From: Micropterix aruncella
Lineage: Eukaryota > Arthropoda > Insecta > Lepidoptera > Micropterigidae
Length of the DNA stretch: 64,000 bases
Direction: 5' to 3'
Assembly (NCBI GenBank): GCA_944548615.1
Contig: OX155957.1
Location: forward strand, 9,275,597-9,339,596
Below are positions 1-10,320 of this stretch, one piece after another. A program made the translations under genes and the position numbers. The notes under the pieces are model-generated. The model ran no database searches. It was not told the DNA's origin and was given only the letters and a program-made list of their open reading frames with translations. Positions within the stretch are counted from its first letter, which is position 1. Each line of letters begins with the position of its first letter.

Positions 1-110
1 AGATATGGATCATCACACCCGCAAGAAGAATCAGGAACTGGATAAAGTACAGGCGGAGATTGTTCCTGTCAACAATAATGGGGGTTTGCATATACTTAAA
101 AACTCCATAC
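1..110 (-). other. Intron (or intron plus next exon) of the PEAK1-like gene
   Basis: The exon ending at base 111 is followed on the minus strand by a GTATGG donor at 110-105. The frame meets a stop if read through, so splicing is expected. An AG acceptor at 67-66 is followed by 65 bases that stay open in the correct phase, which could be the next exon. That would make an intron of only 45 nt, shorter than usual for insects, so the true acceptor may lie off the window. Confidence 0.35.
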
Positions 111-775
111 CTGTTCTAAAACTTGTGCCAAGGCTTCGTGATTTGCAATCACGACTGCTCCATAGTTGTCTTCCAAATTCTTATGCACGACGCTCCTTCC
201 CTTCCTAACTCTCAGCTTGTTGGTGGTGTTCTTCGGCGATGAGTCTCCGTTGTACTCGGCATCGTTGCAGTTCGAGTCGTCGTTCAACTCGGAGCAACTG
301 TAAAAGCTGTACGGGGAGTATATCTCGGATTCCGTTTCGCTTCCGCAATACGGCAGAGAAGTGGACCTCGAAAAGCCGTTTACGAATTTTGGATAGTCGG
401 AATTCCCATCGTCGCTCTTTCTATTATTATAAAATGCACTCTTGCCGGCGTTGATTTTGGGATCGATGGCGTCGCATTCCGGGGAGCTGTTCCTCTGGTT
501 GTTGACGTACTCGTAGTCGCTCTCGCCGCTCCTCCTGTCAAAGTCGTGGAGCGTGGAGTCTTCCGAGAATTTCTCCGGATTGTAAACGTCATCGTAGCTG
601 TGGATCGCATGTTCGTTGGTCGCCTGGACTGGCGTTTCGACTGAGTCGTCGTGCTTTGTCGCAGCCTCTTCCGCGGTCTGGGTCTTCCATTTTGGCAATT
701 CGAGCTGTGCGTCTCGTTCTCTCATGCTGGCAGTTCGTTCCGGTTTGCGCGGAGCGATCGCTGATCGAACTTCTC
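111..775 (-). CDS. PEAK1/pragmin-like scaffold, second coding exon
   Basis: This internal exon continues the protein begun at 4718. The acceptor AG is at 777-776 and the donor GT at 110-109. The preceding exon ends one base into a codon (G) and this exon starts GA, so the junction gives Gly834 and keeps the frame, reading YANL-G-EVRSAIAP across the splice. It adds residues 835-1055. The segment is acidic, Ser/Asp/Asn/Tyr-rich and probably disordered. It holds several tyrosine motifs, including Y-V-N-N near residue 923, which fits a Grb2 SH2-binding pYxN site (inference), and E-I-Y-S-P-Y-S further on. PEAK-family proteins are tyrosine-phosphorylated scaffolds with a C-terminal pseudokinase; that domain is not here and would lie beyond base 1. 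Most of this exon is upstream linker. The splice structure is well supported; the family name rests on motif resemblance. Confidence 0.8.
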
Positions 776-814
776 CTGAAACACAACGAGATGAAAGTTA
801 AACTTGGAAGAACA

Positions 815-1012
815 ATAAAATACAAACGGAGCTGCCATGGAATTGACCGGCCGGAGTCAAGCCCGTCATAATATTATTACGCTTCTGAAGGGTGAGCAGT
901 GGACTCCAGTCTAACGACTGGCTGTGGTAGATTAAGGACAACTGTCTTGCCATATGTGAGCATTAACCTTACCACCTATTTACCCCCCCCCCCCTTTTGA
1001 AGCCATAGAAGG
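815..1012 (-). repeat. Dispersed repeat X, copy 1
   Basis: Read on the minus strand, this matches 12,129-12,475 with clear interruptions: the shared landmarks CTATGGCTTC, GGCAAGACAG, CTACCACAGCC and CCATGGCAGCTCCGTTTG occur in the same order. Copy 2 contains an extra insertion that this copy lacks. The class is unknown. It sits next to the splice acceptor of the exon ending at 111, so it bounds the polypyrimidine region. Confidence 0.6.
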
Positions 1013-1868
1013 CTTCGCACATAACATCTAAATATTTATATGATTTGTGCAAAATTGATCAGTACTCTAATTGACTTGTTAATAATTGATGGCGGTATTA
1101 AAATATTATGCAAAGAGGACGTAGGTTTATAAATGTAGAGGAAGCGGAACCATTCCAGATAAGGAGTGGCTAGCCATATGGAATTATGCAACCATCGCTG
1201 GGAGCTAGCTGCGTGTCATGAGGGATTATAACTAACTCCTTATTTTGTTCTCAAATGGAATTATTATTAGAAGAAAATTAAGTTAGTTACGGTTAGTTAC
1301 GGTTGGGAATTGTTATGACGTTTCATGGGTGTGCAACTGTATTGTTGTATTGACTAAAGTGGTTACGTGCTTTGTTAACCAAAACCTCGATTCTGTCCAA
1401 TTCTGAGGATCATGCAGTATCAAATAACGTAGTAAGCGGTGGTATTGAATCAAATAATTTACTGTGAGACTTTCGAGGGATAACTTGAGGAAATCGGTGG
1501 GTCTGCTAACTGGGCACTGACAATTTAACAAACAAATGGGCACACTAGGGATATTCGACGACCCCATTTTCAGGGGTTGCAGAACAGAGAATGAATCGAC
1601 TGGGCATGTAATAAGTACATACACGGCTTTGGCTGTAAGCAGAAAGAAAATAACTGGCACATATAAAGCCTCTGTCCATCGTGAATTTGGTCTCCCAGGT
1701 GAGCCGGTTGCAAGACTGAATAGAATAGAATGCAAGATCTATAGTATGTATAATATATAGTGGCTAATAGATACAAGATCTATAGTATATAGTGACTAAT
1801 AGATACGTAAGTGGCGGTGATACAATGATGTTTGTTTGCTTGTTTCTACTCTTTATCGTAGAATTTCA

Positions 1869-2105
1869 CAATGGCCAGGTTTATTATCCTACGACAATAT
1901 CTTACAGTCAACACTACTATGAAATGTCGATAGGTATGTCATGTAACCTGTGTACGTTTTGTTATTGAATTCGATTGACAGAATGTAATTCCGTAAGTGT
2001 ATTGCACCTACGGAAATGCAATGCAAACGGTGATCCGGCCGAGATTCGAACCCGAAACCTTTCAATGTAAGATCGGGCGACCTAACCATTATGCCACCGG
2101 GACGT
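1869..2105 (-). mobile_element. tRNA-derived SINE, copy A
   Basis: On the minus strand the element begins with a tRNA-like head: A-box TGGCATAATGGTTAG and B-box GGTTCGAATCTC about 45 bp apart. It then runs into a tRNA-unrelated body containing TTGAATTCGATTGACAGAA-like sequence and ends near CCATTGTGAAA. The same layout recurs at 11,756-11,963, 24,884-25,130 and, in part, 16,290-16,390. It is not a functional tRNA because the anticodon arm and acceptor pairing are not preserved. Confidence 0.75.
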
Positions 2106-2218
2106 ACCTATACTATGCCACAATGAACCTAAAAGTCAGACTAAGCGCGGGTAGTCCTGCGATTGGCTTTCCCCTCTTTTCATTATCATTATGCCGTCGA
2201 CCGATTCTTAAAACTTAC

Positions 2219-4718
2219 CTAAATTAGCGTAGACATTATCTCCGGATTTATTGATCGTTGTGCTGTTGGACCAGGCGGGCTGTTTCTGCTGGATGAGGAG
2301 CTGTGCGGATTTGGGCGGAGGCGGTCTGGCCGGCTTGGCGGGACAGCCGTCGCTGCTGCGGCCCTCCTCCGAGCTGATGCGCGGCGGCGGCAGCGGCTTC
2401 TGCGCCGCCGATTTCGCAGGACTGATCTCGAGCTCCGCCACCGACGAGCCGCCGCTGTACAGCGATACGTCGTCTTGGCTGAGGCGACGTAGCGAGTCGC
2501 TCGTTTCGGCGTTCGATTTCACCACTTCCACGGACGAGCCGTTGAGTTCGAGCGGGTGGATAATGACGAGACGCGGCTTCGGCTTCGGCGTCGAATCGCT
2601 CTGATCGTCCAGTTTCAAAGTGGAACTCGCTTTAGACATCGTCGGCGAGCACTGCTCTTTCTTATCGAGGTCTTTCGACGAGCCGATCCTCAGCAGTTTC
2701 TTGATGGAAAATTTGTATTTGCTTTTACGCTTCTCGTCGACGATTAGGTTGTCGTGCGAAAGCGAGATGGAGCGCCTCGGCGCGGGTTCTGGAATTTTCT
2801 CGAGTTTGGGTTCGGCGTCTCCGCTCGGATTCGAGCTCACGCCTTGGCGGAACTTCGGACTGCACGAGGACGCGCGCTCCCTCTTCTCTTTCTCCCGGAC
2901 GACGGGCGAGTCCGATTTCGTATTGGCGGTCGGGTTCCTCTGGTACTTCCCGTTCGAAATATCGTCTTGCGTCGGGGACGGCGGCGGCTTCGGAGCTTTT
3001 CTCTTGTTCGGAGTCTTACAGTCCGAGCTGTTGCTGTCTTGCTTAGCGAGCAGCGGCTTCGACGGATTGTACACTTCGACTATCTCGCTCCCTTCCGTGT
3101 CTGCGCATTCCTCGAAGTTTATCCGCTCGATCGATTCGGATTTGAACGTTTTCATCTCGGGTTTCGTAAAATTCGAATTCAACGCTTGCTGCAGCTGCAT
3201 TATCACTTGATGCTGCTGCGGAAGGACGTTCGCTTGCTGCCTTTTCGTGTGTTTCAAAACGGTCATCGGTTTGATCGGTATTTTCGGTTTCTCCGGTATG
3301 GTCGGTTTTATCGGCGGACTGTCTATGATCATGCCGTGCAAGAACGACGGTCGCGGATCGACGGTCGTCGGGATGGGGCTGCTCGGCAACGCTGGGGCTT
3401 CGGCGGAATCGTCTGAATCCGCTCTCCCGTCCGGTTCGCCGGCTAATTCCCGACTAGCTTCCATCGAAAAATTCGGTATTATCGCCGGCATGTCCAAAAT
3501 CTTCGAATTGAAAGACCGTTCGTAACACTCCTGCAACGAATCAGATTGCCCGTCGACCTTTCGGATATCGTCCAGAGACGCCTCGCTACTCGCTTTACCG
3601 CTGTCGGTGTCCTTCTCGTTAAAAACGTGAATTTTCAAAGATTCCTCATTCTTCTTAATCAAATTGTGCGCTTCGACGTAATTACCGCTGTCTTCGTTAT
3701 CGGAATCCGTCTTACCGCAGAAGCTATCGTCGTCAGACGTGAACGAGGTTGTTTCTAGCAGCGTTGCTTTATCCGCATCGGCGCTCTCCGTCGGTGTACC
3801 GATTTTTATTTTGCAGAACATAAATTCCGGGCGTTGGACTGCGTTTACTTTCGGCTTTTCCTGATTCTTATTCACCGGCGTGTTCCGTACGATGCCGTTC
3901 TTTTTCATATCGATCTCCGGTTTGATAGCGGCATCGATAGCATCGACCGAAACCTGTTCATCGTTGCACATGCGATTCTTTTCCAGAGTCTCGGAAATCT
4001 CCTCCAAAAGAGACTTTTCTATTGTGACGTTATTCGTTACAATTTCTTTCTTGATAACCGTTTCGGTATTCTTAATAAACGACGTCAACAACACGTTCGA
4101 TTTTATTTCATTCGAAATCACTTCTTTGGTTTTGACGAGAATGGACGATTTTTTATCGGGTGTCTTTATGAAAGTCTTTGGACTGGAATTATCGTGACCG
4201 AACGGCGTCACAGACACCAATAAAGTCCTTTTCTTTCCGTCTGAATCGGTTTGCGGCTTACCAAGCAGTAGTGATGTGTACGATTTCTTAGCCTCCGCCG
4301 CATCCATCAGTAAATTCGCTTTCACTGTATTGAAATCGGTGTTTGATTTTGTGATCTTCTGCAGCTCTTTCTCTTCTTCGGTGATTGGAAACGTGTCCTC
4401 TTCTTCCGTCTCTTCGGACAGCTCAAACTCTTCATCGTCCAGCCACTCTTCTCCGCCGTACCCGATTATTTTGCAGACATCCGTCGGGAAAGTCACCGAC
4501 CGTTTATTCTTCTTTTTCGTCACTGATTTCAGTATGCCACTCGGTGACTTATTCGATTTCGAGAAGAAGCTAGTCTTTGTGGAGTGGAACGGAGTGGCGA
4601 AGTACTTGTCCACTTCGGGCTTTGCCTCGAATTTGTGTTCGTCTTTGGACTTGAAGCAGTTTGAGCAAAAGTCCTTCTTCCATGCGTTCTGCACAAAGTT
4701 GTTGCAGACATTTGACAT
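2219..4718 (-). CDS. PEAK1/pragmin-like scaffold protein, first coding exon
   Basis: This exon encodes residues 1-833 plus the first base of codon 834. It starts with a short cysteine motif, W13-K-K-x2-C18-x2-C21-F-x5-H28, recalling the N-terminus of PEAK1 (NKF3 pseudokinase family) and, more weakly, MPRIP/outspread. The start at 4718 is chosen because it puts this motif at the very N-terminus; the frame is open upstream to the acceptor. The protein is then mostly disordered: an acidic patch near residues 100-130, proline-rich stretches (KPPPSP near 590, RPPPPK near 800), a basic stretch RKSKYKFSIKKLLR near 690, and VYANL at the end. Proline-rich and YxN-type motifs fit an SH3/SH2-binding cytoskeletal scaffold near focal adhesions (family knowledge, inferred here). 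No transmembrane segment or enzyme domain is visible. The exon opens after a TTCTCTTTGTTCCAG acceptor at about 4769-4755. Confidence 0.78.
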
Positions 4719-4754
4719 GATGTGATCCGGTCTTCTGGCTATTGAGACGGCATT
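4719..4754 (-). promoter_or_regulatory. 5' leader of the first coding exon with a tiny upstream ORF
   Basis: The 36 bases between the acceptor and the chosen ATG hold an out-of-frame ATG at 4753-4751 followed three codons later by TAG (Met-Pro-Ser-Gln-stop). If the acceptor is used, the mature transcript would carry this minimal uORF upstream of the start codon, which could damp translation. The reading is direct; the effect is inference. Confidence 0.4.
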
Positions 4755-4944
4755 CTGGAACAAAGAGAATTATGCATTTTAGTATCTTGTTATGGTATTT
4801 TTAAGACCTATTTAATTATTGTGAATGAGGATTTTGAGATTTTAGCGATAATAATTAAGTAATATAAAATCAAAGACTATCATCGCACATGTTTAAAATA
4901 ATAAAATAATTTTAAACGGATTTTAACAGCATCCATAGCTGAGC
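4755..4944. other. Upstream intron or 5' flank of the PEAK1-like gene
   Basis: AT-rich sequence with a polypyrimidine tract just ahead of the acceptor. No coding potential is seen. Confidence 0.5.
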
Positions 4945-5445
4945 AAATTTTGTTGACTAACGATTGACGATTGAATACGTTAATCGCGATTGATGACTAA
5001 CTATTGATTTGGTTAATCGTCAATCGGTGACTAACGATTGATTAGTTTCAATCGTTAGTCACGATTGACGATTAAACGATCGCGATTGACATTCTCGATA
5101 GCGGTCAACTTCAGTTTTGCGTTTTTCTTCAGTCCGACCGGTCCGACTGGACCGACCGGACCGACCAGACCAACCGGACCCGACCGAGCGGACCAACTGG
5201 ACCTACTGGACCGACCGACCAGACCGACCGACCGGACCGACCGGACCGATCGGACCGACCGGACCGAGCGACCAACGAGAATGAATTGTCGGGTGGCATC
5301 TGAAGAGCAAGTTAGTCGGGTTGACGATTGGCGATTAACGATTAATTGAGTTAGTCGGGATTACTTCAATCGTGATTAACGTTAGTCATGACTAAATCAA
5401 TCGTGATTGATTAGTCGATTGAAATATTCAATTGATTGACCCAAC
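4945..5445. repeat. Composite simple repeat: ATTGACGATTA-type flanks around a GACCGACCG minisatellite
   Basis: A core at about 5128-5275 is built of imperfect 4-5-bp GACCG/GACTG units. Both sides (4950-5095 and 5310-5440) are filled with imperfect copies of TTAGTCACGATTGACGATTA-like sequence on both strands. The open frame across the core (5065-5349) is low-complexity and should not be read as a gene. Confidence 0.75.
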
Positions 5446-5736
5446 ACTGGTTGGTAATAACTTGATGCTGTAAAATTCGGCCCACGAGAAAAGATTTTTT
5501 AATAACAAAGGCGCAAACAAGTAGGACGCTTGTTGACCACTGCAAACAAGCGCCATCAAGTTAGAGGTAAAATAAAGCATTTATTTTAATGGCGCCGGGC
5601 ATTGCAGCTTGTAAGCATTTGTTATGTTCTTACCCAAACATTAGAAGACAGGGTTGAGAACATTTTCAGGAAACTAAAATTTAATTGTTTATTAGTGTAT
5701 GTATTGACTATATAGGGTACTAGATTGCTTAGTAAA
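5446..5736. other. No feature recognised
   Basis: AT-rich intergenic or intronic sequence. I see no gene or clear repeat. Confidence 0.4.
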
Positions 5737-6197
5737 TCCTACTAATATTATAAACGCGAAAGTTTGTATGTATGTTTGTTACTCTTTCACGCAAAAACTA
5801 CTGAATGGATTTTGATGAAACTTTACAATAATATAGCTTACACATCAGAATAACACATAGGCTATAATTTATAAAGATATAGCGTGAATTATCTAAAATA
5901 CAACGATAACTGTCAAGTAAGTAGGAAAAAATCTAAGAAATTGACAGTCGAAATTTAAATTCTATCCTGTATCTACTATCCTACTAATATTATAAACGCG
6001 AAAGTTTGTATGTATGTATGGATGTTTGTTACTCTTTCACACAAAAACTACTGAATGGATTTTGATGAAACTTTACAATAATATAGCTTACACATCAGAA
6101 TAACACATAGGCTATAATTTATAAAGATATATGGTTTCCTATCATCATTATCACAATTTTCCATCACCACGCGGGTGAAACCGCTGGGCGCAGCTAG
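5737..6197 (+). mobile_element. Non-autonomous Helitron with duplicated 5' half, copy 1
   Basis: The element starts TCCTACTAATATTATAAACG and ends CAGCTAG, preceded by a small GCGG-GTGAAA-CCGC hairpin. It is flanked by A on the left and T on the right, the A|T insertion site expected for Helitrons. A second complete 5' end starts at 5979, so bases 5737-5978 and 5979-6197 are two head-to-tail copies of the 5' part, with only one 3' end. There is no helicase or Rep coding sequence, so it depends on an autonomous partner. The same double structure recurs at 25,375-25,847. Confidence 0.88.
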
Positions 6198-6335
6198 TAA
6201 TAATAATAATAATAATAATAATAAACTCTTTATTTGCACTTAATGAGGATACAAAAAGGCGAGCTTATTGCCACATGGCAATGTCTTACAACTAACCTAA
6301 ACTGCGTGATACCCAACTAACCCTTCTACGTCGAT
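6198..6335 (-). mobile_element. 3' tail of a non-LTR retrotransposon (hairpin family), copy 1
   Basis: Read on the minus strand it ends AAGTGCAAATAAAGAGTTT followed by an ATT microsatellite (6199-6224 on the plus strand). A stem-loop ATTGCCA-CA-TGGCAAT lies at 6267-6282. The same tail is at 57,345-57,430 and 61,316-61,720. Only the extreme 3' end is present, as expected of a 5'-truncated LINE. Confidence 0.65.
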
Positions 6336-6575
6336 GACACTCAGGTGGCGCTGATAGCATTGTATGGCGAAAGTAATAGCAATTTATTTGGCCATCAATA
6401 ATAACGTTGATAATGAATTGTTATTTTATTAAAGGACTGATTGATTATAAAAACCCAAAAATTTAACCAATGATATCAATAACAACATTCAATTAATAGT
6501 GCCATCTATTGCATTTCCTTATAGGCTGTTTACATCACAGAAATAATATCGAGAGATAGAATGCAAACTATTACC
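6336..6575. other. No feature recognised
   Basis: AT-rich sequence without a convincing ORF or repeat. Confidence 0.35.
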
Positions 6576-6579
6576 GTAA

Positions 6580-7202
6580 AACCATGCAACTATGGTCCTG
6601 GTGTACAACTATGGTCCAAGGCAAGGAGACCTTCAACATTAAAAAGGTAGTTTTTTGTGATTAGCGCAATCTTATGGGTATCAAGCATATATAAATGGGC
6701 GAATTGTTTATGGCAATTTCTGAAAAACGGTGGCACCCGTTTCGGAGTTCCATGTCAAAACACTTGAGCAGGATTTTACGTGTCCGTCGGAGCTCTCAAA
6801 CTTTTATTTGCAAAAGTAGGAAAAAATAATCGAATCCCCTCGGAGTATTTACTGTTTGAAGGTAAGTTTGACATGATCTTATTGCAGTATTATTTTGGTC
6901 TTAAATTCTCATTTTTTTTTGTATATAAGATATCTAATTTTTCGTACTTTGTTTCAAACAATAGTTCTAACGAATTTTTGGACCATATTTGATATCTTTT
7001 TTTTTTGAGACAAAAAAAAATTTGTAAAATGTCGCGAGGTAAGGTAGATAAAGTAGGTCGTGACCATTATGGTCCATTTAGTGACTGCCATATGGATCTT
7101 TGTCTAGCTGAAATACAAAATAAGACGTTAAGCAAAGAGATGCTTCAAATAAATCTTGTATTTATTTCAAGGACCATGAAGCTCAATAATATTGAAAGTT
7201 AA
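6580..7202 (+). pseudogene. Remnant of a pogo-like transposon with psq/CENP-B type HTH
   Basis: The frame at 7029-7202 reads a start Met-Ser-Arg-Gly, then R-D-H-Y-G-P-F-S-D and A-E-I-Q-N-K-T-L-S-K-E, then I-S-R-T. This follows the pattern of the N-terminal HTH of pogo/Tigger transposases (aromatic residue, helix, N-x-x-L-S-x-x-x-A, then S-R-x-T). The rest of the transposase is missing. The motif CTATGGTCC is repeated at about 6590-6625 and 7057-7075 and may derive from the terminal repeats. The family call is inference from a short match. Confidence 0.4.
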
Positions 7203-8095
7203 AGCAATGACGTGCAATTTACTAAGAGAAACTAGTCGCCAGTGCATCTTCGAATGATCAAGAGAATTTATTCATAAAACAGTTAATGGAAATGTAGCGA
7301 TACGGTCTCCCTATAACGATGACTTCAAACTACCACTACCTAAAGTCTGTCAGTCCAGTTCTAGGACACTGTGTATTTAAACAATCTAACAGTCAACCAT
7401 ATTCTTAAACAGAAATATCTACCCGTTTCGATAATCTACTCTGCTTTGTCCAGGACTCAAATTGCTATTATTATCTTCAAGCCGGAAATAGGCTATTACT
7501 CCCAGTAGAACTAATGTCTAATGGGGCAGTTAGACGTTTAAAACTACCTCTAGATCTCCTGCAGCAGTGATACTTTGATCAACGGCTTATTTATTTCAAT
7601 TGACGGTGTCCGAACTGCGGCAATTCGATAATTTGTTTTTATGTTGTGGCAACACCGACACGGCAATTTCCCGCGAAAATATCTGTCATTCGACGGCACA
7701 ATGGCGGTCGCCTTTTCGTTCTTCGGATAAAATAAATACGCGAAAAAATAGTGCTTTTTAATTAATAATTGGTCCCAATTTGATCAATTTATATTGTGAT
7801 GTGACGTATGTTTTGATAAGAAGGATAATTTTATTGTAAGCAGTGCGAGGATTGTTAAAAAGAATGAAATCCTCGCGGGTGGCTGCTTCCACATCCATCC
7901 TAAAAAGCAAAAATTAGAAATCCGATGTTTGATTAAATCGGCGAATGCCGTTTCTTAAATATATGATGACAGTTTTGAATGTGACAACATTTCGAATGTC
8001 TCCACTATTAAAAAAAACAAGAATGCTGCGCTTGCCATCAGACAGCCATTAAAACAAAATTAAAAAGCTTGATAATTTAATGAAAAAAAACAGGG
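7203..8095. other. No gene recognised
   Basis: AT-rich sequence. A stretch near 7925-7975 (GCCGTTTCTTAAATATA) resembles 10,395-10,445, which suggests an old shared repeat. Nothing coding is visible. Confidence 0.35.
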
Positions 8096-9172
8096 TATTT
8101 ATTATTTATTTAAGAATTAATTACTATAAAATATTGATTAGCTTACAAAAATAACAGGAACCGAATGGCAAAACCTTAACCTTTTGCTTATTTGTTTCTG
8201 TCACCCAACTGGGACTAGCCCGTTCTAGGCTGGACAGGACTCCAATATTACAATTAAGTTTGCTTAATTGCTTGGTTGCTTACAAATGTACAAGTTTTAG
8301 TAAAAAGCTAATGACACTAAAATTGCCGTAAAACGTGGTCTTCAAAATATATATAGGATATATATTTTTAATAATAATAAAAAAAATAATAAAAGATAAT
8401 ATAATAAATAAAATGCAATTCCATTATTTAATCGGCAATAAATATAATATAAAATTCGTTTAAATAATATAAATAAAGTTATATGTGAGAAAAGAAAGAA
8501 GCAGTCATTAATATTTAATATATGGTAAGTAATAAAGGATTTAATATAAAAATACCTTGTCTAAAAAGTATAATTCATTGTCAAAGACAAATAATTTTTG
8601 GTAGTTAGTTGAATGTTAAAATATACTTAACATATATATTAAAAATATGTTAATAATTTGTGCACCTAAGTTTTATTATACTATTATTTCTAACATTTGA
8701 TGTATGGTTAGTCTGTCATGATTCGATAACCATTTCTTTAATTTATTTTTGAATTCCCTAACTGTCAAATTCATTTTTATTTCTATATTGATCAGATTGT
8801 AAAATCTCGGCGCAATGAAAGAGTAATGTCTTTGTCCAAATGATGTTTTCCTTCTGGGTATTATTAAGCTATTTTCTAAAACTCTGAGTTATTGTCCAAA
8901 AATAGCCTTGAGGGAAGTTTTTAGAAAAAGTTGCCTACAATCAAAAACTTTAGCTTCCTTATAAAGTTCATAAGTGGGATGGCGGTATGGTCTACGTAGA
9001 ATAATTTTTAATATAAATTTCTGCGCAACTTGCAATGGCTCTAGCAGGGTTTTACCACATACACCCCATCCAATTATGCCGTAAGTAATAAGCGATTCAC
9101 ATAAAGCATAATAAACAGTTTTTAGTGTTTTGGAATCCAGAATATTCCTCAGTTGAATCTTCATTCTTGATA
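8096..9172 (-). pseudogene. 3' part of a non-LTR retrotransposon: end of reverse transcriptase ORF and 3' UTR
   Basis: On the minus strand, 9164-8889 encodes the C-terminal thumb-side region of a CR1/L2-type LINE reverse transcriptase. The marks are Y-Y-A-L-C-E-S-L-I-T-Y-G-I-I-G-W-G, then a Q-x-A-Q-K-F-I-L-K-I-I-like helix and A-K-V-F-D-C-R-Q-L-F. A stop and frameshift interrupt at about 8885; the typical continuation (F-G-Q-R-H-Y-S-F-I-A-P-R-F-Y-N) resumes in another frame near 8850-8700. An AT-rich 3' UTR follows to a TTTATTTA tail at 8097. The polymerase core is absent through 5' truncation. The same 3' UTR is present in the other orientation at 23,452-23,873. Confidence 0.8.
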
Positions 9173-9500
9173 GAGAATGTTATACTTAGAATATATGTAT
9201 GATATTTACAAAAGTTTTAGTGAGAGGGGGGGGGGGGGGTAGAAAAATAGGATAAAATTGTATAATATTATTATTACTATATTTTTTTAAATTCTTTGAA
9301 AGAATTTGTTTATAGGATGATGTTTTGACGTAGAAACAAAAATAATAAAAGCTACTTACATAGCAGCAAAGGACTTACCGGATGGGATTGGGAAACGCTT
9401 ATGTTTAAATAAGATGTATGTAATGTAGGATGTGCACAACTTTCGACTGTGCTAGGTAGGTTTAATGGGAGTCCCTTTGTCACCGCTGAACGATCACCCT
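9173..9500. other. Intergenic; 14-base G-run
   Basis: There is a pure G tract at about 9226-9238 and no coding sequence. Confidence 0.4.
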
Positions 9501-9507
9501 TCACCCT

Positions 9508-10312
9508 TAGTGATGGGCGTGATTTTCAATTTTAAATCACGCAACAATCACGTTACTGGTATTTTTTCACGCGTGATAATAACTGCTACTCGTGATTTTC
9601 GTGATTGTACTGAAATGTACTGTGAAACGTTAAGTAACAAAGTTTCGTCAATGTGATAACTGATAACAGAAACGCGCATTATATTTGCTTAATATTTATT
9701 AGTAATTAGAAGAATTAGCGTTCAGAAAGATTATCTCTCTCGCTCTTTTGGTGCTAAGCCGAGTTCGTCTTTCTGAAATAATGTTATTTTATTGCTTTAA
9801 CAAATCATGAGCAAACTCATTTACACGAACGATTACGACACGAGCGATAACAGTGTCCAAATTCATGCGATAACAGTGTCCAAATTCACGTTACGTACGA
9901 AATGAACGCGCCACTCATCAGTCATCGTCCAACCGGCGCGGGCGTTCGCCCAGAACGAACGGCAGATCACTGATCCACTGATCATATCACTGATCCACTG
10001 ATCGCCGATCACATCTAGTGATCTAAGAATGAACGAAACCAAATGAACGGTTCAATTAGGCGCTCACCGATCATCGTTCAGTGGCGCGACGCGCGGTCGT
10101 TCGACGGCGATCAGTGAGAACGGCCAATCACTGATCATATAATCACTGATCAGTGATCGGTCGCGTCGTAGCGGCGCCGAGTGATGGCAACGCGGTGCTG
10201 TTCGTAGCCGTGATTCAAATAGCATGTTCTTTCAAATTCTCGTAACGCGTTCTTCGTGATTGCAAATATCACACGTTATTGTTATTGCTATTCGTGATCA
10301 CACCCATCACTA
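9508..10312. mobile_element. Non-autonomous hAT-like element (MITE), 0.8 kb
   Basis: The ends are inverted repeats TAGTGATGGGCGTGAT and ATCACACCCATCACTA, a typical hAT terminus. Imperfect 8-bp flanks, TCACCCTT (9501-9508) and TCACCCAT (10313-10320), look like a target duplication. Subterminal parts are packed with GTGATTTTCG/ATCACG and GATCAGTGATC motifs in both orientations, as hAT transposases often require. No transposase ORF is present. Confidence 0.65.
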
Positions 10313-10320
10313 TCACCCAT

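Larger units (their letters stand above)
776..2218 (-). other. Intron 1,443 bp between the two PEAK1-like coding exons
   Basis: The donor GTAAGT is at 2218-2213 and the acceptor TTTCAG ends at 776. Both are canonical and phase-matched. The intron holds a copy of dispersed repeat X lying within about 40 bp of the acceptor, a C-run near 984-997, a roughly 38-bp direct duplication at 1737-1805 (motif ATCTATAGTAT) and a tRNA-derived SINE. I see no further coding exon in it. Confidence 0.75.

Noticed and set aside
1313..1735. 140-codon minus-strand frame inside the PEAK1-like intron
   Set aside because: It lacks a domain, splice-site context and family resemblance. It most likely is a chance frame in repeat-derived sequence.
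1997..2105. Possible tRNA gene
   Set aside because: A- and B-box sequences are present but the cloverleaf does not close, and the unit repeats with a shared non-tRNA body, so it is a SINE.
2251..4725. Several long plus-strand frames opposite the first PEAK1-like exon
   Set aside because: They are complements of a strongly biased coding exon. The minus frame has splice sites, phase agreement and recognisable motifs; these do not.
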